This document shows, one piece after another, positions 31,640 to 40,457 of a DNA stretch of 52,500 nucleotides. Each line of letters begins with the position of its first letter. Position 1 is the stretch's first letter. The position numbers and the translations under genes were made by a program. The stretch is from a virus: IMG/VR virus record IMGVR_UViG_3300025138_000057, positions 1-52,500 of that record, one strand, 5' to 3'. A model generated the notes under the pieces. It did no database searches and was not told where the DNA came from. It worked only from the letters and a program-made list of their open reading frames with translations.

Positions 31640-32023
31640 TTAAGATGATACTCCTATCCAAAATGAATCAGAGTTGTATATAATACCCCCAGCTACTGCT
31701 GTGGGTCTAGAAGCATATTCTATTAGTTGTAAAACCCCTGCACTATTTACTTTTATACCTTGATCAGTATTAGCATTTTTTATTAAAAGCAAATCACTAC
31801 TAGTAGTATCTCTTATCTCAAATCTAGAAGTACCAGCGGCTCCTCCTACTGCTAAATTAATTCCATTAAATTGTAATTGTGCTTCACCGTTAATAATTTC
31901 ATTATTTCCAGTAGCAGTTAATACAAAATTATCAACATTATTAGAAATAGTTATCCCACTACTACCCCCCGTAGAAGAATAAGCTCCAACTTTTAATTGG
32001 TCTACAAATCTTACATTAGCCAT
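31640..32023 (-). CDS. Small fibre/appendage-like virion protein
   Basis: A 127-residue protein with fibre-shaft-like content: MANVRFVDQLKVGAYSSTGG, then INGEAQLQFNGINLAVGG and AGVLQLIEYASRPTAVAGG. The 'NGEAxLxFxGxxLxV' unit also occurs in the 468- and 1717-residue neighbours, so these proteins share a module. It ends GIIYNSDSFWIGVSS, a typical short tip. Probably a minor fibre or a tip protein encoded next to the gp15 gene. Confidence 0.55.
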   Translation of the reverse strand: MANVRFVDQLKVGAYSSTGGSSGITISNNVDNFVLTATGNNEIINGEAQLQFNGINLAVGGAAGTSRFEIRDTTSSDLLLIKNANTDQGIKVNSAGVLQLIEYASRPTAVAGGIIYNSDSFWIGVSS

Positions 32024-32026
32024 TTT

Positions 32027-33013
32027 TTAACTTTTTAATTCTCTTCCTGCACTTATATCTTGTACATCGGAAACATTACCTTTTACTTCTCTTTTTATTC
32101 TTGTTCTACCATCTTTAAGTTTTCTTACATCTGGATCAAATATATCTGAATTTGATACTGTTTCCATTTGAATAATAATTTTAGATTTAGAATTATATTT
32201 TTTCATTGATAATAAATCTTTTTGGATTACGTCAGGGATAATATATCCTCTTAATCTTATATTAAAAGTTCCTGTTACTAATCTATCTTGTCCTGTTGTT
32301 AGTTCTGTAGCCGTAGTAAAACTATCTATAAATGCTCTAAATTTAAATCTTTCTGGGTCACCCCAATAAGAATCAGAAGCATATTCTACAGATTCAATTA
32401 TCTTATTAAGTTGTTCCATATAATAAGTTTGAATAATGCAACTATAAGATAAAGTTACATAATCAGGTACAACTACTGTATGATATTGTTTAACTGGTGT
32501 TCTATTATTTAATACAGAAAAATTAGAATAAAAATTCTTTGGATTAAATTCTTTTTGAAAAATCCCATATAAATTAGGACTATTAGCATCTAATTTATTA
32601 TATACTGTTCTATCTTTATCTATAGTATCTCTTTTTATTACTATAATAGGATACATTACTGCTCCACTCTTATCTCTATAGTATCCATCTTTTTGAAATG
32701 ATTTCCACCTTTCAGGGGCACCATAAATTATAGGTACATTTCTTCTAATTCCATTTTGGTATACAAAGGGTTGGATAACATTCTTAAAATAAAAAAACAC
32801 AGCTTCATCTAAATCCTTTATTCCTATAGAAAAAGGTTTTGAATTATCTCCTTTAAAACTTAATTTTTCAGACCTATTAAAATTAATACCTGTTTCATTT
32901 TCATTAGGGTTAATTTTATCATTAGGATTACCCCTAACAGCATCAAAGGGTTTTTGAAGATTTTTACTAATCTCTTTTTGAGTTTTTGGTATGGGTTTTC
33001 TATATTGTGCCAT
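32027..33013 (-). CDS. gp15: Tail terminator/sheath stabiliser, gp15-like
   Basis: A 328-residue protein (T4 gp15 is 272). The region from about residue 60 has DLDEAVFFYFKNVIQPFVYQ followed by VPIIYGAPERWKSFQKDGYY and PIIVIKRDTI, then YHTVVVPDYVTLSYSC and VEYASDSYWGDP. This order is characteristic of gp15 of T4-like phages, which caps the tail and stabilises the sheath before joining to the neck. It follows gp13 and gp14 in the same order as in T4. It starts one base inside the gp14 stop. Confidence 0.8.
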   Translation of the reverse strand: MAQYRKPIPKTQKEISKNLQKPFDAVRGNPNDKINPNENETGINFNRSEKLSFKGDNSKPFSIGIKDLDEAVFFYFKNVIQPFVYQNGIRRNVPIIYGAPERWKSFQKDGYYRDKSGAVMYPIIVIKRDTIDKDRTVYNKLDANSPNLYGIFQKEFNPKNFYSNFSVLNNRTPVKQYHTVVVPDYVTLSYSCIIQTYYMEQLNKIIESVEYASDSYWGDPERFKFRAFIDSFTTATELTTGQDRLVTGTFNIRLRGYIIPDVIQKDLLSMKKYNSKSKIIIQMETVSNSDIFDPDVRKLKDGRTRIKREVKGNVSDVQDISAGRELKS

Positions 33014-33561
33014 TAAAATCTTTCTTTATAAGGTGATATAGCTACTTTATCAGCAGGTATATAATAAGTATTACAAATTATTGATAAATTAGTACCAAAT
33101 TCTTCTAATCCAGGATTAAGTGGATTTTCATTATTAGGATAACTTGGATTTTTACCTGTCCAATACTGGTTAGATATTGTACTTTCTACCCCATAGTATC
33201 TTTCTTGATACAAAATAATATCTCCAACTCCTGGGACTACTTCTGCATTTGGATTCCCATCTGGGTAACCTGGTCCAACACCTTTTAAATCGTCTCTTAA
33301 AAATGAAAAGCTAATACCCTGTTGGAAGCTTACTTCTTCGGATGATATAGGATATTGTTGATCCTGTCTATCAATCAAACAATTAAAAATAAAAGGTCCA
33401 TTATAAAATTTTTCACCTGCTGCTTCTCCGTATAAATTAACTTTAGTTTCTTCTAGTTTAAATTGATAAAAAGAAGCTTGTTGGGTAATTATATTACCCA
33501 TTAATTCTCTATTTAGGTTCCTAACTAGAGATACATCTCTTTCTCCACCAAACATTGCCAT
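33013..33561 (-). CDS. gp14: Neck protein, gp14-like
   Basis: A 182-residue protein with the start MFGGERDVSLVRNLNRELMG and then FKLEETKVNLYGEAAGEKFY, which is the gp14 neck-protein pattern (NLYGE and a later INCLI-like strand). T4 gp14 has 256 residues, so this is a compact version. The neck connects the filled head to the tail. It lies directly between gp13 and gp15 with no spacing, as in T4. Confidence 0.8.
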   Translation of the reverse strand: MAMFGGERDVSLVRNLNRELMGNIITQQASFYQFKLEETKVNLYGEAAGEKFYNGPFIFNCLIDRQDQQYPISSEEVSFQQGISFSFLRDDLKGVGPGYPDGNPNAEVVPGVGDIILYQERYYGVESTISNQYWTGKNPSYPNNENPLNPGLEEFGTNLSIICNTYYIPADKVAISPYKERF

Positions 33562-33562
33562 A

Positions 33563-34714
33563 TTAACCTATATATATTGTATAAGGAACTTGTTGTAATT
33601 CCACTTGTTTAAATTCAGCTTCTTGTGCTCTTCTTTCTAGTAAAGATTTTCTAGATGTTTCATCAAGGTATGTTCTTAGTCTTTCTAGTAATGCTATTTT
33701 TTCTGTTGTTGCCGCTGCTAATAAATCTGATTGATTTAATGTTACATCAGCATTAGGGATAGGTATTGTACCATATTTTCCTCTTACATACCCCAACATT
33801 TCTTTAGCTAAAGCTAAAGTATATTCAAATATCCATTGACGTCCTACTGAATTGATTTGGGTGTAAGTAGGATTTTCGTATGGAGTATTAGATACATTAG
33901 TTACCTTGCTTGTAGTTTGTTGTATACTATTAGATATTCTTTCATCTCTTTTAATATATTCAAAAAATATACTACCATTTGATCTATCTGGGATAGGAAA
34001 TATTTTTAATTTATTATTTTTAATTTCAAAACTGTAATTTGATCTACGAATAGTATCACTCATTTCAATTTGTTGGATTATAGCTAAATCATAATTAAGT
34101 GGCATCATTAAAAAGTTAATAGCTGGACTCATTCCTCCAAATCCAAAACTTTCCATCATATTCATTTGACCCATTCCTGTTCCTACATAAGGATCATAAA
34201 ATTTAACTATTGCTGGTGGGGCTTGGTAAAAAACTTTTTTAATTTCAATTCCATAATCTCCATCTACTCCATTGTCACTAGCCCACTGTTTTAAATCGTA
34301 GTTCTGGTTGCTTGCTGTAACCGCTATAGACCCTGTATAGTATGGTACATTTCCTCCAGTACCCGCTTCAACACCGTATTGTTCCGTTAATCGGACAATA
34401 GATTCAAAATTAGGGGTTATAATAGCATTATTTAAATCGGCACTAGTAGAAGCACCTTCTAAAGATAGTTGATTATCTCTAATTTTATAAGCATATAATT
34501 CATTTCCATAAGTAGTTACTGCTTCTTCAAAGGCAGCATAAAAACTAATTTCTTGTAATTCTACATCAACTATTGGATACCCTAATCTACGGGCACAAAA
34601 AATTGCTACCTTATCTGCATCTTCTCTAAATTGAATATCTGTATCATAGAACCCAAAAGGTGTTTCTCCTATATCAAATGATGAACTACCAGGCCAAATA
34701 GGTATGTTTGCCAT
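33563..34714 (-). CDS. gp13: Neck/head-completion protein, gp13-like
   Basis: A 383-residue protein. FYDTDIQFREDADKVAIFCA and RRLGYPIVDVELQEISFYAA at the N-terminus and SDLLAAATTEKIALLERLRT, then YLDETSRKSLLERR, near the end are the markers of gp13-type neck proteins in aquatic T4-like phages. T4 gp13 has 309 residues. The Met/Phe/Gly-rich middle (GTGMGQMNMMESFGFGGM) is unusual. A late-type motif lies 14 bases upstream. Confidence 0.82.
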   Translation of the reverse strand: MANIPIWPGSSSFDIGETPFGFYDTDIQFREDADKVAIFCARRLGYPIVDVELQEISFYAAFEEAVTTYGNELYAYKIRDNQLSLEGASTSADLNNAIITPNFESIVRLTEQYGVEAGTGGNVPYYTGSIAVTASNQNYDLKQWASDNGVDGDYGIEIKKVFYQAPPAIVKFYDPYVGTGMGQMNMMESFGFGGMSPAINFLMMPLNYDLAIIQQIEMSDTIRRSNYSFEIKNNKLKIFPIPDRSNGSIFFEYIKRDERISNSIQQTTSKVTNVSNTPYENPTYTQINSVGRQWIFEYTLALAKEMLGYVRGKYGTIPIPNADVTLNQSDLLAAATTEKIALLERLRTYLDETSRKSLLERRAQEAEFKQVELQQVPYTIYIG

Positions 34715-34727
34715 ATCTTATTTTTAT

Positions 34728-34735
34728 TATAAATA
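34728..34735 (-). promoter_or_regulatory. Late-type promoter motif for the neck operon
   Basis: Plus strand TATAAATA in TTATTATAAATATGA, 14 bases before the gp13 ATG at 34714. It begins the gp13-gp14-gp15 unit. Confidence 0.5.
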
Positions 34736-34753
34736 TGAAAAAAAACCTAATTA

Positions 34754-37700
34754 CTATTTTTTAATCACTAAATATCCGGAATTACCTGATGGAGTACTAC
34801 CTGAAATCCAAACTTGTCCTACTGCTGATGGTTCTGATGTAGGTAGGTTTGCTAGTATAACACTATTATTAGTTCCTGTAGAACCTGTAGAGAAGAAATT
34901 ATTTACAAAAGTAGTTTCTCCTGCACTAGAGGTTATTTCACAACCTAATATAAAACTATAACCATGAGTTAGTTTATTACAAATACCTCCTAAAATAGAT
35001 GAATGTCTTACTCCGGAACCTGTGATTACATTTCTTTGTCCACCTAAAATTGAATTACCTACTCTATCTGTAGCAGTATCTATTGTATTTTCTAAACCAC
35101 CACCTATACTTGATCGTGTTGAACCCTTAATAAAGTTATTACAACCACCTAAAATAGAAGAATCAGATGATATACTACCTGTATTTCTACACCCTCCTCC
35201 TATGAATATAGCTCCACTACCAGTTATACAATTAAAATTACCTCCTGCTATAGAGTGTCCATTTCCTCCTATTATACAATTTCCACCACCACCTCCGATA
35301 GAAGCATTTAAAGATCCAGTAATGTGTACACAATTTCCACCTGCTATTGTATTAGTTGTAAGGGTTACGGAATTATGACATATAGAATTGCACTTACCAC
35401 CACCTATGGTTGATGCACCTCCACCACCGTGAATTTGGTTACCACGTCCACCTCCTACAAATGAACAAGGAGAACAAACTTCATTACCTACACCTCCTAC
35501 TATAGCAGCACAGTTACAAGATACTAAATTTAAACATCCACCTCCAAGGAAACTAAAACAGTGATTTAAACAATTATCTTTTCCACTTACTATAGCTGAA
35601 CACTCACCAGAAATAGAAACTTGGTTATTACACCCACCTATAATTACACTAGTTGTACCCCCAGCATGGTTTCCTCTACCACCACCTATAAACGAATAAC
35701 TTCTTGATACACAGTTGTCATATCCGCCTACTAATGTCCCAGCAAAAGCTCCTTGTACACAGTTATCATATCCTCCTCCTATAAATGCACAGGAGGCACC
35801 ATTTAATTTGTTTTCTCTACCACCTCCAATAAAACTATTTGTACCAGTATTAAAAATAGTATTTAAACAACCACCTCCAATATAACTTAAATCCATTGAA
35901 GCAGTATTTTGATTACCTCCTCCTATAGTAGTAAAGTTTCCTGTATTTTGAAATGAACCAGTGGTTGGAATAATATTATCTGAAGTAGAACCACTAGTAT
36001 ATGGTTGGTGTAAATTACCACTGTCGGCTGATCCAGTATCAACTGTAAGGTTAAATGTATTACCATTACCTTGTGTAAAAGTTAAGACATTACCAGAAAC
36101 AGAACCTGTGGTCATAAAAGAACCTGTGTTGATAGAACCGCTTCCTCCACCTGCTACTGTTACACTTTCAGTTGTACCATCGCCTTGATGGAATGTAATT
36201 GTATTTGATACTACAGAGGATGAAATATAGAACGAACCTGTATTTAAAGTTATCCAATTAATTCCTACACCTGTTGATGAAAGTAATTGAGTAGATGTAC
36301 CTAGGTCTGCACTTGAATCTCTTAAACCACCGCTTATAAAAATATTATTTACGTGAGTTGTACAATCATAGCTTGAAGTTAAGCATGATCCTATAATATA
36401 AGCATCATCGTGAGACATACTATTATGTTGTCCCCCTAAAATTGTACTATAGCAACTAGAACCACTAATAAGACTACAAAAACTATTATAAATGGAACCA
36501 TATTTATTGCTACAATTTTGATTATGACTTCCTCCTATAATAGTCTGATGGCTTTGCTGATCCCATGTACCACCACTAAATCTATCACTTACGTTTAAAT
36601 TACAATATCCTCCTATTATATTACTTAACTTTGAACCAGAAGTACAATTATACATCCCTCCTACCATTAAATCATGGCTAGGTCGGTCTCCAACTAAATC
36701 ACTCCAATATGTACCTACCATTGTATTTCTCCATCCATTTCTGGCCTCAATCAAGTTCATAGTTCCTCCAAATACTGCATTGTCACTACCTCCTATACAA
36801 TCTAAAGTGTAACCATTTGGGTGATTTAAGCAATGGAGAAATCCACTATTTAAGTTATTTATAGTATATCCTCTTATACAGGTCCACTCTGCTCCTATTA
36901 TCCTAGCTGAATGAGAATCACATATCTTATTTAATGTCCCTCCATAAACATCTGAACCAACAGATCTATATACATCAGCTCTACTATTAAATACAGTATT
37001 GCCTATTCCACCACACATCCTTACATTTTCGCCAAAATTAATTCTATTACTTTTATTTGTAGCATTTGTAGAGTTTGAATACGTATTAGTTACATCAAAT
37101 ACCTGGGTATTTGTTGGGTATAGAGTTCTAATTTTACTTTGCACAGAATTTAAAATCATGCTTCCATCTGCATTACTACCACTACCTGGGTATGTATTGA
37201 GAGAAGAAATACAAGAATTAAAACTATTACCTATCATTACATTACCACCTGCAGTACCTTTTATTTTAGATTGTATACTATCTAATACTCTATTATAGGC
37301 ATTTGTTGAACCAGGTTCAAAACTATCATTGTTCTGTTCCGATAGTACTATACAATTACTATAACCTCTAATGCAATTTCCCCTATTATTAAACCTATGT
37401 CCTGGTGTCCATGTGCTAGGGAAATTAGTACAACCTTGTAATATAGCAGATCCCGTAAAAGTGGTGGTTTGAATTTTATTAAAATATCCCTCTATAAAGG
37501 AATTATAAGAATTGCGAAGAGTATTTCCAAATCCCATAATTGTTGAACCTACACTAGATGTTATTTTATTACTTAATGCACCATATATAGAATTTAGCCC
37601 TGTACTACCTGATGAAAATACAGTCTCTGTACCCGATATAACTAAAGGGTATTGATGATTAGGGGTGGGTTCCTGACTATTATCACCAATATAACTTCTC

Positions 37701-38263
37701 CAACTATTATGTATTTGATTACTAGCCCCAAAACCAATAATAGAATAATCTTGGCGTTGGGATATAACATTAGAAGTACCTCCACCTATAGTAGCCATGC
37801 AACTTCCTGTAATATGATTAAAACGTCCACCACCTATAAAACTACAGCTACTACCAGTTGGAATTGAAGATCGCACAGATGAGGTTATACTATTTTTACA
37901 CCCTCCTGCTATAGTAGAAAATTCACCATGAGCAATATTAGAACCCGAAATTGGTTTTATAGAGGCTTCTGGAATATCATATTGGTATGGTGCACCGGGT
38001 ACTACAACATGTCCTTCATCATTTAAACTTAATGATACTTGTTCAGATCCACTTACAAAAATTATGGAACTAGAAGATACATATAATCTATCCCAAGGTT
38101 TTTCAGCACTACCTAATTCCGAGCCTGATGCCTTAGGTAATAAACTACCAGATATAGTTAAAGAACCACTTATTTCATGTGATCCTGTTAAAAATCTAAA
38201 ATTGCCATCTGCTTCTTCTATTGTTAATGAAGAACCTTTTATATCTCTAAATGTTAATCCCAT
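34754..38263 (-). CDS. Large Cys-rich beta-roll repeat fibre/adhesin
   Basis: An 1169-residue protein. Residues 1-~70 (MGLTFRDIKGSSLTIEEADG, then TGSHEISGSLTISGSL) form the attachment module shared with the 90-residue neighbour. Two long arrays (about 75-640 and 785-1125) consist of a degenerate repeat S-x-I-x-G-G-G-x-x-N-x-I, resembling the left-handed beta-roll of YadA-type adhesin heads. Each array ends with a cap of the form IIG-S...T-HVNN. A linker rich in TGS/GNG units joins them. Many repeats carry cysteine (GGCKNSI, GGGCRNT). The C-terminus NLPTSEPSAVGQVWISG is a common tip of aquatic phage fibres. The likely role is receptor binding or head decoration. Confidence 0.7.
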   Translation of the reverse strand: MGLTFRDIKGSSLTIEEADGNFRFLTGSHEISGSLTISGSLLPKASGSELGSAEKPWDRLYVSSSSIIFVSGSEQVSLSLNDEGHVVVPGAPYQYDIPEASIKPISGSNIAHGEFSTIAGGCKNSITSSVRSSIPTGSSCSFIGGGRFNHITGSCMATIGGGTSNVISQRQDYSIIGFGASNQIHNSWRSYIGDNSQEPTPNHQYPLVISGTETVFSSGSTGLNSIYGALSNKITSSVGSTIMGFGNTLRNSYNSFIEGYFNKIQTTTFTGSAILQGCTNFPSTWTPGHRFNNRGNCIRGYSNCIVLSEQNNDSFEPGSTNAYNRVLDSIQSKIKGTAGGNVMIGNSFNSCISSLNTYPGSGSNADGSMILNSVQSKIRTLYPTNTQVFDVTNTYSNSTNATNKSNRINFGENVRMCGGIGNTVFNSRADVYRSVGSDVYGGTLNKICDSHSARIIGAEWTCIRGYTINNLNSGFLHCLNHPNGYTLDCIGGSDNAVFGGTMNLIEARNGWRNTMVGTYWSDLVGDRPSHDLMVGGMYNCTSGSKLSNIIGGYCNLNVSDRFSGGTWDQQSHQTIIGGSHNQNCSNKYGSIYNSFCSLISGSSCYSTILGGQHNSMSHDDAYIIGSCLTSSYDCTTHVNNIFISGGLRDSSADLGTSTQLLSSTGVGINWITLNTGSFYISSSVVSNTITFHQGDGTTESVTVAGGGSGSINTGSFMTTGSVSGNVLTFTQGNGNTFNLTVDTGSADSGNLHQPYTSGSTSDNIIPTTGSFQNTGNFTTIGGGNQNTASMDLSYIGGGCLNTIFNTGTNSFIGGGRENKLNGASCAFIGGGYDNCVQGAFAGTLVGGYDNCVSRSYSFIGGGRGNHAGGTTSVIIGGCNNQVSISGECSAIVSGKDNCLNHCFSFLGGGCLNLVSCNCAAIVGGVGNEVCSPCSFVGGGRGNQIHGGGGASTIGGGKCNSICHNSVTLTTNTIAGGNCVHITGSLNASIGGGGGNCIIGGNGHSIAGGNFNCITGSGAIFIGGGCRNTGSISSDSSILGGCNNFIKGSTRSSIGGGLENTIDTATDRVGNSILGGQRNVITGSGVRHSSILGGICNKLTHGYSFILGCEITSSAGETTFVNNFFSTGSTGTNNSVILANLPTSEPSAVGQVWISGSTPSGNSGYLVIKK
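34870..38050 (-). repeat. IGGG-N beta-roll repeat region
   Basis: Tandem units of about 16-20 codons with S-x-I-x-G-G-G/C-x-x-N pattern, in two arrays separated near 35950-36340. Units differ in spacing and are not identical at DNA level, so the array is old or under diversifying selection. Confidence 0.75.
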
Positions 38264-38274
38264 TGTTTATGTTT

Positions 38275-38670
38275 TTAAGTTGTTTGGAATGGTATTGATC
38301 CATTTTTAAATCCTATTTCATCAAATGATCCCGTAGTGAGTATTTGTTCACTATCAAATTGCTGTGTAACAAAAGTAAATGGATACTTACTAGTAAAATA
38401 ATATTCGCTAACAGATGAAGTAAAATCATTATTCATTGTATTAGCACCACCTGTACCATCATTAGATAATTGAATTTTTGGGGAATCAAATACTTCTTCT
38501 AAAAATATAATTGCGGATCCTGTATGGTAAAAATTTCTTGCCTCATTAGGTCCTGAATCTGATGCTGTGTATATATAATGACCAGAAGAAGTCATTTGAT
38601 TAAATATTTCTTCACTCAATCCTGAAGAGGAAGTATCTTTTGTAAATGAATCTAAGCTAAAATATGGCAT
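38275..38670 (-). CDS. Small structural protein of unknown function
   Basis: A 131-residue Ser/Thr/Phe-rich protein (MPYFSLDSFTKDTSSSG, then HYIYTASDSGPNEARNFYHT) without membrane or signal features. It lies between two genes with the same attachment module and has a late-type motif 17 bases upstream. The composition resembles virion fibre modules. The family is not recognised. Confidence 0.5.
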   Translation of the reverse strand: MPYFSLDSFTKDTSSSGLSEEIFNQMTSSGHYIYTASDSGPNEARNFYHTGSAIIFLEEVFDSPKIQLSNDGTGGANTMNNDFTSSVSEYYFTSKYPFTFVTQQFDSEQILTTGSFDEIGFKNGSIPFQTT

Positions 38671-38686
38671 ATTCCTATTGTTTTAT

Positions 38687-38694
38687 TATAAATA
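38687..38694 (-). promoter_or_regulatory. Late-type promoter motif
   Basis: Plus strand TATAAATA in TTATTATAAATATTC, 17 bases before the start at 38670. Confidence 0.45.
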
Positions 38695-38715
38695 TTCAAA
38701 AAAATTATTTTTATC

Positions 38716-38988
38716 TTAAGATAATGATCCCGATCTCCATCCTCCTCCTACATAGGCATAGATAAAGTGATTACTTCCTGATGCAGCAAATCTAAATGTT
38801 CCTTCTGTAGCAGCCGAACCTGTAAAATCAAAAGGTAATGATGAAGTTGGGGCTACTAAAGTACCTGAAATGCTTTCAACTGTTAAAGATCCGCTTATTT
38901 CATGTGAACCCGTAAAGTGTCTAAAGTTAGCATCTACTTCATTATTAGTTAGAGCTGATCCTTTTATGTTTCTAAATGTTAATCCCAT
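38716..38988 (-). CDS. Short fibre protein sharing the attachment module of the beta-roll fibre
   Basis: A 90-residue protein starting MGLTFRNIKGSALTNNEVDA, then NFRHFTGSHEISGSLTV, nearly the same as the start of the 1169-residue fibre. After this module it has only a short Ser/Gly/Phe-rich end (SNHFIYAYVGGGWRSGSLS). It is either a short paralogue that competes for or fills the same virion site, or the remains of a longer fibre. It is complete as a gene, with its own start and stop. Confidence 0.6.
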   Translation of the reverse strand: MGLTFRNIKGSALTNNEVDANFRHFTGSHEISGSLTVESISGTLVAPTSSLPFDFTGSAATEGTFRFAASGSNHFIYAYVGGGWRSGSLS

Positions 38989-39010
38989 TTTTTTATTTAT
39001 TAATTATTTT

Positions 39011-39496
39011 TTATGATGATCCTACAAAAATATCTAATTGTATATTAGCAGTATCTGCTTTAGCTTTTATTACATCTATAGTAGTAAATGATGAAAAATA
39101 CTGTTCATCTAAATACCCTACTTGTACATAATCCTGTGAATTATTACTATCAAAACTAGCATTAGCAAACATCATAGATTTTCCAGGATCCAATTTAAAT
39201 AATGCATTATCCAAATCAGTTTTTATTAAATAAAGAGTACAAAAATTAGTAGAATCTATATTTGTAATTCTTATATATTTTACTGCATCTCTAACAAAGG
39301 AACCTGCTGTTTGTTTTTCTTCTGAATCTACAAATCTTAAAATTTCAATCCCAGTTTCTTCAAATGTTGTGGCTATAGTATCAACTCTATGAGTAATTTG
39401 GTTAACATCCGTAATAATTTTATTATTAAAGGTATTAACTTTATTTCGATTTGGTAATGTAATAGATTCCTGGATCGAGATATTTAAATCCGCCAT
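39011..39496 (-). CDS. Probable virion structural protein
   Basis: A 161-residue protein (MADLNISIQESITLPNRNKV). It has a beta-rich pattern with VKYIRITNIDSTNFCTLYLI and FKLDPGKSMMFANASFD, typical of small virion proteins with a jelly-roll fold, as seen in uncultured marine phages. It lies just after PhoH and before the fibre set, with a late-type motif 15 bases upstream. Function not recognised. Confidence 0.55.
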   Translation of the reverse strand: MADLNISIQESITLPNRNKVNTFNNKIITDVNQITHRVDTIATTFEETGIEILRFVDSEEKQTAGSFVRDAVKYIRITNIDSTNFCTLYLIKTDLDNALFKLDPGKSMMFANASFDSNNSQDYVQVGYLDEQYFSSFTTIDVIKAKADTANIQLDIFVGSS

Positions 39497-39510
39497 AATT
39501 ATGTTTTATT

Positions 39511-39518
39511 TATAAATA
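39511..39518 (-). promoter_or_regulatory. Late-type promoter motif
   Basis: Plus strand TATAAATA in TTTATAAATATTAG, 15 bases before the ATG at 39496. A second TATAAATA at 39538-39545 lies inside the end of the phoH gene. Confidence 0.45.
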
Positions 39519-39523
39519 TTAGA

Positions 39524-40261
39524 CTAGTTCTTACTATTATAAATATATGAACCTGAAGTAGTAATACTTGCTCCCTTATCAATAGCTTCATTATAATAAT
39601 CTAATAAATCTTCAACAATTTCATTTCTATGATTAGTTACTAATGTAATTGCTTCTAAATTTTTAATTTTTCTAGCTGCTGTGTATAGGAATTTAAAACC
39701 AGAATCTGCTTTCTTTTTTAAATCAGTTTGATAGGCATCACCACATATCATCATTTTACTTCTTAAACCAATACGGGAAGTAATCATTTCCATTTGTTCA
39801 TGGGTAACATTTTGAGCTTCATCAACTATAATCATTGAATCCATAAATGTTCTACCTCTCATAAATGATACAGGTACAATTTCTATTTTACCATCATTAA
39901 CTAATTTTTCAATTTTAACTTTATCATATAAAGCAAAGAAATTTTGATAAATAGGTTGAACCCAGGGATCCATCTTTTCTCTTAAGTCACCAGGTAAAAA
40001 TCCTATTTCTTCTTTTGATACAGTAGGTCTGGTTATTATGATTTTATCATATTGTCTTCGTAATAGACCATCTAGGGCAACATTACATGCAAGTAATGTT
40101 TTTCCACTACCTGCACCCCCTCCCAAGAGGGTAATTGTATTTTCCAGGATGTGTTTTTTAGCGTCTTTTTGTTCATCATTAAGTTGAAGTTTGAACTTAA
40201 TTGGGTTTTTAGGAATTCTCTTAGGACGATAAACATCGTCCGTATGGGGTTTACTTGCCAT
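39524..40261 (-). CDS. phoH: PhoH-like P-loop ATPase
   Basis: A 245-residue PhoH-family protein. Walker A is GGGAGSGKTLL (47-57) and Walker B is MIIVDEAQN (143-151); ITRPTVSKEEIGFLPGDL and MMICGDAYQTDL are the other family signatures. PhoH proteins are ATP-binding, RNA-helicase-like proteins and are widespread in marine phages, often used as a marker; their role in infection is not settled. The gene follows the capsid-gene terminator and precedes the fibre module. Confidence 0.92.
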   Translation of the reverse strand: MASKPHTDDVYRPKRIPKNPIKFKLQLNDEQKDAKKHILENTITLLGGGAGSGKTLLACNVALDGLLRRQYDKIIITRPTVSKEEIGFLPGDLREKMDPWVQPIYQNFFALYDKVKIEKLVNDGKIEIVPVSFMRGRTFMDSMIIVDEAQNVTHEQMEMITSRIGLRSKMMICGDAYQTDLKKKADSGFKFLYTAARKIKNLEAITLVTNHRNEIVEDLLDYYNEAIDKGASITTSGSYIYNSKN

Positions 40262-40385
40262 AAATTCTTGAAATTAGGGATTACACGTTGATTGAATAAA
40301 ACCATTGTAAATACGTTAAAATACATTAAAATTTTAATATAGCTATATAATGAGATAAATATAGTTTTAATATAACGCATTTTAT

Positions 40386-40393
40386 TATACATA
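40386..40393 (-). promoter_or_regulatory. Variant late-type promoter motif upstream of phoH
   Basis: Plus strand TATACATA in TTTATTATACATATTAAA, just after the capsid-gene terminator and 125 bases before the phoH ATG at 40261. The stretch 40262-40385 between it and phoH is AT-rich and shows no convincing gene. Confidence 0.35.
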
Positions 40394-40403
40394 TTAAAAA
40401 CAT

Positions 40404-40429
40404 AAAAAAACCCGGCATAAAGCCGGGTT
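40404..40429 (-). terminator. Rho-independent terminator after major capsid gene
   Basis: Minus strand stem AACCCGGC / GCCGGGTT (8 bp) with a 5-base loop, followed by seven T's (40410-40404). It is the most GC-rich hairpin in the window and ends the head operon 29 bases after the gp23 stop. Confidence 0.9.
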
Positions 40430-40457
40430 AATTTATTAAGTATTAGTTAAGCTCTAA

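Noticed and set aside
40072-40392. 106-codon frame upstream of and overlapping phoH
   Set aside because: It mostly overlaps phoH in another frame, and phoH has complete family motifs from its own ATG at 40261.
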